DNA from: DASXTK01 sp036505485
GTDB lineage: Bacteria; Actinomycetota; Acidimicrobiia; Acidimicrobiales; VFJN01
Assembly (NCBI GenBank): GCA_036505485.1
Contig: DASXTK010000458.1
Span: 1 to 13,891 of the forward strand
DNA length: 13,891 nt
Reading direction: 5' to 3'
This document shows positions 7,709 to 13,891 of this stretch, piece after piece. The notes under the pieces are model-generated. The model did no database searches, was not told where the DNA came from, and was given only the letters and a program-made list of their open reading frames with translations. Each line of letters begins with the position of its first letter. Position 1 is the stretch's first letter. The translations under genes and the position numbers were made by a program.

Positions 7709-7804
7709 CGAGGCAATGGTGCCCACGATCGAGAGGCTGAGGTGATAGTGCCCGTATGCGGGCACTATCACCTCAAGCTCGACAAGGTGGGCACCATTGC
7801 CTCG
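7709..7804. repeat. 96-base two-tier hairpin between convergent genes
   Basis: Outer arms 7709-7726 and 7787-7804 are perfect 18-bp reverse complements (core GGCAATGGTGCCCAC). Inside, TCGAG (7729-7733) pairs with CTCGA (7778-7782). An inner 17-bp perfect stem (7738-7754 with 7759-7775) closes on the loop TATG. Nearly the whole element folds on itself from either strand. It fills most of the 158-base gap between the stop at 7653 and the convergent stop at 7812, so a bidirectional transcription terminator is the simplest role. There is no U-run after the stem, so intrinsic termination of the classical kind is not clear, and a palindromic repeat element that landed in the gap is the alternative. 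Confidence 0.85.
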
Positions 7805-7811
7805 GGGTTCG

Positions 7812-9568
<1,757 letters not shown>

Positions 9569-9572
<4 letters not shown>

Positions 9573-12500
9573 GTCACACCACCACCTGCCGACTCGGCCC
9601 AACCCTCGGCTTCCAGTACCGCGTCGACCAACGTCTTCCGGGCGGCCTCGCTGGCATTCCACATGTCCCGGCGGTCGGCCTCCAGCAGCTTCTCGGCGAT
9701 CGAGCGCAACGCCGTCGGGTTGACCTCGCCGAAGAACTTCCGCAGCTCCGGGTCGCCGACGTAGGCGTTGGTGACCCGCTCGTACATCCAGTCCTCGACC
9801 ACGTGGGCGGTGGCGTCGTAGCCGAACAAGTAATCGACGGTGGCGGCCAGCTCGAAGGCGCCCTTGTACCCGTGCCGCTGCATGGCCGAGATCCAGCGGG
9901 GGTTGAGGACTCGGCTGCGCACGACCCGCGCCGCCTCCTCGGCCAGGCTGCGCACCTTGGGGGACTCGGGGTTGGCGGTATCCCCGAACCAGGCCTTGGG
10001 AGCCTGACCCGTCAGCGCCCGCACCGCCGCCACCATGCCGCCGTGGTCCTGTAGGTAGTCGTCGCTGTCGAAGATGTCGTGCTCTCGGTTGTCCTGGTTC
10101 TTGACCGCAACATCGATGGCGGAGAAGCGGCGGCGCATGGCCTCGGGGGCGGCCTCGCCGAACCGCGACCGGCCGTAGGCGAAGCCGGACCAGGCCAGAT
10201 AGACCTCGGCCAGGTCGGCGTCGGTCCGCCACGAGCCCCGTTCCAGCACCGGCAGGATGCCCGATCCATAGCCCCCGGGCGGCGGTCCCCAGATGCGGGC
10301 GTCGGCGGTTCCGGTGGCCCGCACCGGGTTCTGGTCGGGCGGTTCGTCCAGCGATGCCACCAGTGCGACCGCATCGTCGAGCAGCGCCACCAGGTGGGGG
10401 AAGGCGTCACGGAAGAATCCGGAGATGCGCAGCGTCACGTCGACTCGGGCCCGACCCAACTCCGCCAGCGAGATGGGCTCGAGCCCGACGACCCGGCCGG
10501 ATTCGATCTCCCACACCGGTCGGACACCCAACAGCGCCAAGGCCTGGGCCGCATCATCGCCGCCGGTGCGCATGGCTGCGGTGCCCCACAGGACTAGCCC
10601 GACGGTCTGCGGTGGAACGCCGGTCTCGGCCACATGCCGCTCGACCACCGCCGCGGCCAGATGTCGGCCCACCTCCCAGGACAGCGTGGAGGGTAAGGCC
10701 TTGGGGTCGACGGAGTAGAAGTTCCGCCCGGTCGGCAACACGTTCGCCGCACCCCGGGTCGGCGCCCCGCTGGGTCCAGGCGGAACGTATAGCCCATCCA
10801 GCGCGGCCAACAGGTTGGTGATCTCGTCCGGAGTCCGCCGCAACGCCGGAACCAACCGCTCACACACCCACTCCGCCACGGCGTCACTGCCCGGGGGGCA
10901 ACGCCAGGAGGAGGAAGCCCACCCCTCGACGAGACGGCGGCACTCGGCCTCGACCTGATCGACCTCCACTCGACGCTCGGCCGACAGGTCGATGCCAGCG
11001 GAATCCGCGACCACCTGGCGCAGGGACGGAACCCCGCCCTGGCGTAGTCGGGTGATACCCAGCACCAGGTCCACCAGCGCCTCGTTCTCGGGTGCTGAGC
11101 CCAGGATGTGCAGCCCGCCCCGGATCTGAGCGTCCTTCAGCGCGCACAGGTAGCCGTCCACGTGCAGCAGCACGCTGTCGAACTCCGAATCGTCCGGCGA
11201 CGACGCCAGCCCCAGGTCCCGGTGGATCTCGGCCTCGACCAGCAGCTCCCACACCTGTTGGCGCAGCGCCGGCAGCTTGCCCGGGTCCATGGCCTGGGAC
11301 TGGGCGTAGGCGTCGAGCAGCTGCTCCAACCGGGCCAACTCGTCGTAGGTCTCGGCCCGGGTCATCGGCGGCACCAGGTGGTCGACGACGACGGCGTGGG
11401 TGCGGCGCTTGGCCTGGGTCCCCTCGCCCGGGTCGTTCACCACGAACGGGTAGACGAACGGCAGGTCGCCCAGGGCGGCGTCGGGGAAGCAGGTGCCGGA
11501 CAGGGCATTGGCCTTGCCCGGCAGCCACTCCAGCGTGCCGTGCTTGCCCATGTGGACCACGACGTCAGCGCCCCACACGTCGTCCAACCAGCGGTAGAAG
11601 GCCAGGTAGTGGTGGGGCGGCGGAATGTCCGGGGCGTGATACGTGCCGATGGGATCGCTGCCGAACCCCCGGGGCGGCTGGATGGTCACGAGCACGTTGC
11701 CGAGGTCGAGACCCGGGAACACGAGCGCGTCGGCATCGAGGTAGACCTCGCCCGGCGCCGGACCCCACACGCCCTCCACCTGCGCTCGGGCCTCCTCCGG
11801 CAAAGACGAGAACCAGGCGGTGTAGTCGTCGGTGCCCAGCCGCCCCACGGCCCGACCAGCCTGGGCCATCGTGAGTTGCGGCGTCTCGTAGGTGAGCCGG
11901 TCGGACAGCTCGGCCATCAGCCGGTCGCCGTCGGCGGGGATGTCGTCGACCCGGTAGCCGGCGTTCTGCAAGGCGTGGAGCACCGCAATGGTGGAGGCCG
12001 GCGTGTCCAACCCGACGGCGTTGCCCAACCGGCTGCGCTTGGTCGGATAGGCCGAGAGCACTATCGCCACCCGCTTGCCGTCGATTGGGGTGTGGCGCAG
12101 CCGGGCCAGCCGGGCCGCCAGCCCCGCCACCCGGCGGGTCCGGTCGGGATCGGTGCGCGAGGCGATCACCGGAGCGCCCAGCTCGCCGCCGTCGTCGACC
12201 GGCTCCTTGAAGGCGAAGGCCGGGCCGATGATCCGGCCGTCGAACTCGGGGATGGCCACCCCGGTGGCCACATCGAGCGGCGACAGCCCGGCGCCGTCGT
12301 CCAGCCACTCGTCCCGGGGCCGGTTGCACGACGGGGCCTGCAAGACCGGAACCCCCAGCTCGGCCAGCTCCGGGACCGCCCACATGTCGTCGGTCTCGCT
12401 GGCCGATCCCATGGCCAGCACACAGGTGACCATGGCATCGACCCCATGGTCCCGGCACAGCTCCAGCGCCGGGACCCGGCCGTCGGCGTCGCGCCGCAAC

Positions 12501-13111
12501 GAGTAGCAGTACACGGGCAAGGCGTCGACCCCGGCGGCGTCCAAGGCCCGGCACAGGTCCTCGACGAACTGGGTGTTCCCGGCGATCAGGTGGGCCCGGT
12601 AGAAGATCACGCCCACCAACGGCCGCGATCGTTCTGCGACCGGATGGGTTCCGCCGACCCGGGCCGGCTCGTAGACGCCCACCATCGGCAGGGCCCGGGG
12701 CGGCTCGAACCCGAACCCGGTGAGCAGGACGGTGTCGGCCACGAACCGCAGCGCCTGGGCCAGGTTCTCCGGCCCGCCGGCGGCGAAGTAGCCGTGGGTC
12801 TCGGTGGCGATGCCGGTGGGAACGGTGGATAGCCCGGCCATCTCGGGATCGGGCGCGGCCTCGCCGCCCAAGGCGACCAGGGGCACGCCGGCCTCGATGC
12901 AGCGGGCCCGGAGGGTGTCGAACGGCCGCTCCCACGAGGCTCGGCCGCCCAACAGCCGGATGATGACGGTGTCGGCACCGTCGATCGACGGCGGTTCGGT
13001 CAGCGGGGCCGGGTTGGCGGCCCGAACCGGAGGGAACCCGTCGGGCAACCGGTGCAGGATCGTGCGAAGCGCCAGCAACTCGGTGTCGGCGTTGGTGAGC
13101 AGCAGGATCAC
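9569..13111 (-). CDS. cobN: Cobaltochelatase large subunit CobN
   Basis: CobN is the large, tetrapyrrole-binding subunit that inserts Co2+ into hydrogenobyrinic acid a,c-diamide in the aerobic cobalamin pathway, powered by the AAA+/VWA partner. The product is about 1180 residues, near the usual length for the family, and is recognisable throughout. It carries VGVIFYRAHLIAGNTQFVED in the N-terminal third, HMGKHGTLEWLPG (520-532), GRNFYSVDPKALP (about 790), LWGTAAMRTGGDD, a DIFDSDDYLQDHGG stretch near 1013 and NPRWISAMQRHGYKG near the C-terminus. The open frame runs upstream to 13594 inside the CobQ gene. GTG 13111 is preferred because it follows GAAGGAAG at 6 nt, starts the conserved VILLLTNADTELLALRT, and overlaps the upstream stop by GTGA (13108-13111). 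HMGKHG and the NFYSVDP region also occur in magnesium-chelatase BchH, but the neighbours support cobalt. Confidence 0.95.
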
Positions 13112-13891
13112 CGGACGACTTCCTTCGTCGGGGCGCAGAGGATCTCGGTCAGGCGATCGAGGTCGATGTGGGTCTCGATGGCGTCGGCGATGCGGTCGAG
13201 CCGGGCCGAGCGGGCCGCGGCGAAGCTGACCGAGCTCGGCGCCCAAGCCTTGCCGACCGTGGTCGCCACCCAGGCCAGCAGGGCGTGGCGGAACCCGTCG
13301 TCCTCGAACACGGCGTGCAGGGTGGTTCCGCACACCAGGTCGGCGTGCCATCCCAGCGGGTCGCCCGCATCGTCGCGCAGCCATGGCTCGGCGGCGGCAC
13401 CGTCGACCCGGCCATGATGGATCCGGTAACCGGCGACGTCGTTGCCAGCGCCCGGTCCGTCCACCCCTCGCCCGGCGGGGCGGTCGAGGACCTTGTCGGC
13501 CAGGAAGCTGGTGGACACCGGCAGCCAGCCCAGCCCCTCGGTGGTCCCCGGCGGTCCCTCGACGCCGTAAGGATCGTCGATGGTCTGACCGCACATCTGC
13601 AGCCCGGCGCAGATCCCCACGACCGGAACCCCCAGCCGTCCGACCGTGGCAGCAAGACCCGAATCGACGAACCAGTCGTAGTCGGCCCGGGTGGCCTTGG
13701 ATCCGGGCAGGACCACCAGGTCAGGCCGGCCCAGCTCGGCCACCGAGCGGACCCAGCGCACCCGCACCTGCGGCTCCAGCCGCAAGGGATCCATGTCCCC
13801 GGCGTTGGCCACGAACGGCCACCGGATGGCCACGACGTCCAAAACCTCCCGAAATTGAGGCGTTTGGCGCGCTATTTGCGCGCCAAACGCC
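13108..13891 (-). CDS. cobQ: Cobyric acid synthase CobQ, glutamine amidotransferase half (5' partial)
   Basis: Only the C-terminal, glutamine-hydrolysing half of cobyric acid synthase is in view; the enzyme amidates corrin side chains b, d, e and g. Counting from TTG 13842, VVAIRWPFVANAGDMDPL opens the domain. LPGSKATRADYDW (45-57) and GICAGLQMCG with nucleophile Cys78 follow, then DDPYGVEG, GLGWLPV (103-109), GYRIHHGR (138-145) and GTTLHAVFE with catalytic His176. Full-length CobQ is about 480-500 residues with an N-terminal ATPase domain, which would lie past the window edge. The frame is open from 13842 to 13891, straight through the terminal hairpin, so I annotate it to the edge. If it is a separate gene, possible starts are TTG 13842 (2 nt from GGGAGG, too close) or GTG 13833 (11 nt, long); neither fits well. 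The stop overlaps cobN by GTGA. Confidence 0.8.
   Translation of the reverse strand, partial: AFGAQIARQTPQFREVLDVVAIRWPFVANAGDMDPLRLEPQVRVRWVRSVAELGRPDLVVLPGSKATRADYDWFVDSGLAATVGRLGVPVVGICAGLQMCGQTIDDPYGVEGPPGTTEGLGWLPVSTSFLADKVLDRPAGRGVDGPGAGNDVAGYRIHHGRVDGAAAEPWLRDDAGDPLGWHADLVCGTTLHAVFEDDGFRHALLAWVATTVGKAWAPSSVSFAAARSARLDRIADAIETHIDLDRLTEILCAPTKEVVR
13849..13891. repeat. Palindromic element at the window edge, inside or next to cobQ
   Basis: GGCGTTTGGCGCGC (13859-13872) and its exact reverse complement (13878-13891) form a 14-bp stem with loop TATTT. Just outside it, CCGAAATTGAG (13849-13859) repeats the outer motif of the hairpin at 323-377. By symmetry the element should continue past the window with TCAATTTCGG, giving about 53 bases centred on 13875. 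The sequence stops precisely at the end of the right arm, so either the window is cut there or an assembly broke at a repeat. A fold-back assembly artefact cannot be excluded. Confidence 0.75.

Noticed and set aside
9573..10232. N-terminal extension of the chelatase frame into cobN
   Set aside because: This part is a shadow of cobN in another frame; AAA+ homology begins right after GTG 9572, which also forms the GTGA overlap.
13112..13594. N-terminal extension of the cobN frame into cobQ
   Set aside because: It is the alternate frame of the CobQ amidotransferase domain; CobN homology begins at GTG 13111 with a good ribosome binding site.

Overview
The window is high-GC DNA with codons ending mostly in G or C, frequent GTG/TTG starts and very tight gene packing. 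It reads as chromosomal DNA of an actinobacterium, possibly Acidimicrobiia-like; the phylum is fairly well supported by composition and by the CobN plus fused BchI/BchD chelatase pairing, the class is a guess. There are no tRNA, rRNA, transposase or CRISPR features. It holds seven protein genes in two convergent blocks, plus four strong inverted repeats in or next to the non-coding gaps.

Left block, + strand. About 450 bases without a convincing gene carry two long hairpins with a shared core (150-198 and 323-377) and an operator-like inverted repeat (about 408-431). Four co-directional genes follow: an AurF-like diiron oxygenase (451-1374), an OafA/YrhL-type membrane acyltransferase with a C-terminal SGNH domain (1403-3370), and two tandem paralogous polytopic membrane proteins of GT-C glycosyltransferase type (3413-5545 and 5548-7653). 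Gaps of 28, 42 and 2 nt suggest one transcript. The last three genes point to modification of a cell-surface glycan or lipid; the link of the diiron enzyme to them is only by position.

Middle. The 158-base gap between the convergent blocks is mostly one 96-base, two-tier hairpin (7709-7804), probably acting as a bidirectional terminator or representing a palindromic repeat element. The ends of both flanking genes turn C-rich on their own mRNA strand, which would suit Rho-dependent termination.

Right block, - strand. In transcription order: a CobQ-type glutamine amidotransferase region (13108 to the window edge), cobN (9569-13111) and a fused BchI/BchD-type AAA+/VWA chelatase subunit (7812-9572). 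Both junctions are 4-base GTGA start/stop overlaps, so translation is probably coupled. The set fits cobalt insertion and side-chain amidation in cobalamin synthesis by the aerobic route.

The most unusual point is at the right edge. The conserved CobQ amidotransferase half begins directly beside a hairpin (13859-13891) that shares an 11-base outer motif with the hairpin at 323-377, and the cobQ reading frame stays open through it. Either a palindromic element sits in frame in the linker between the two CobQ domains, or cobQ is split there.
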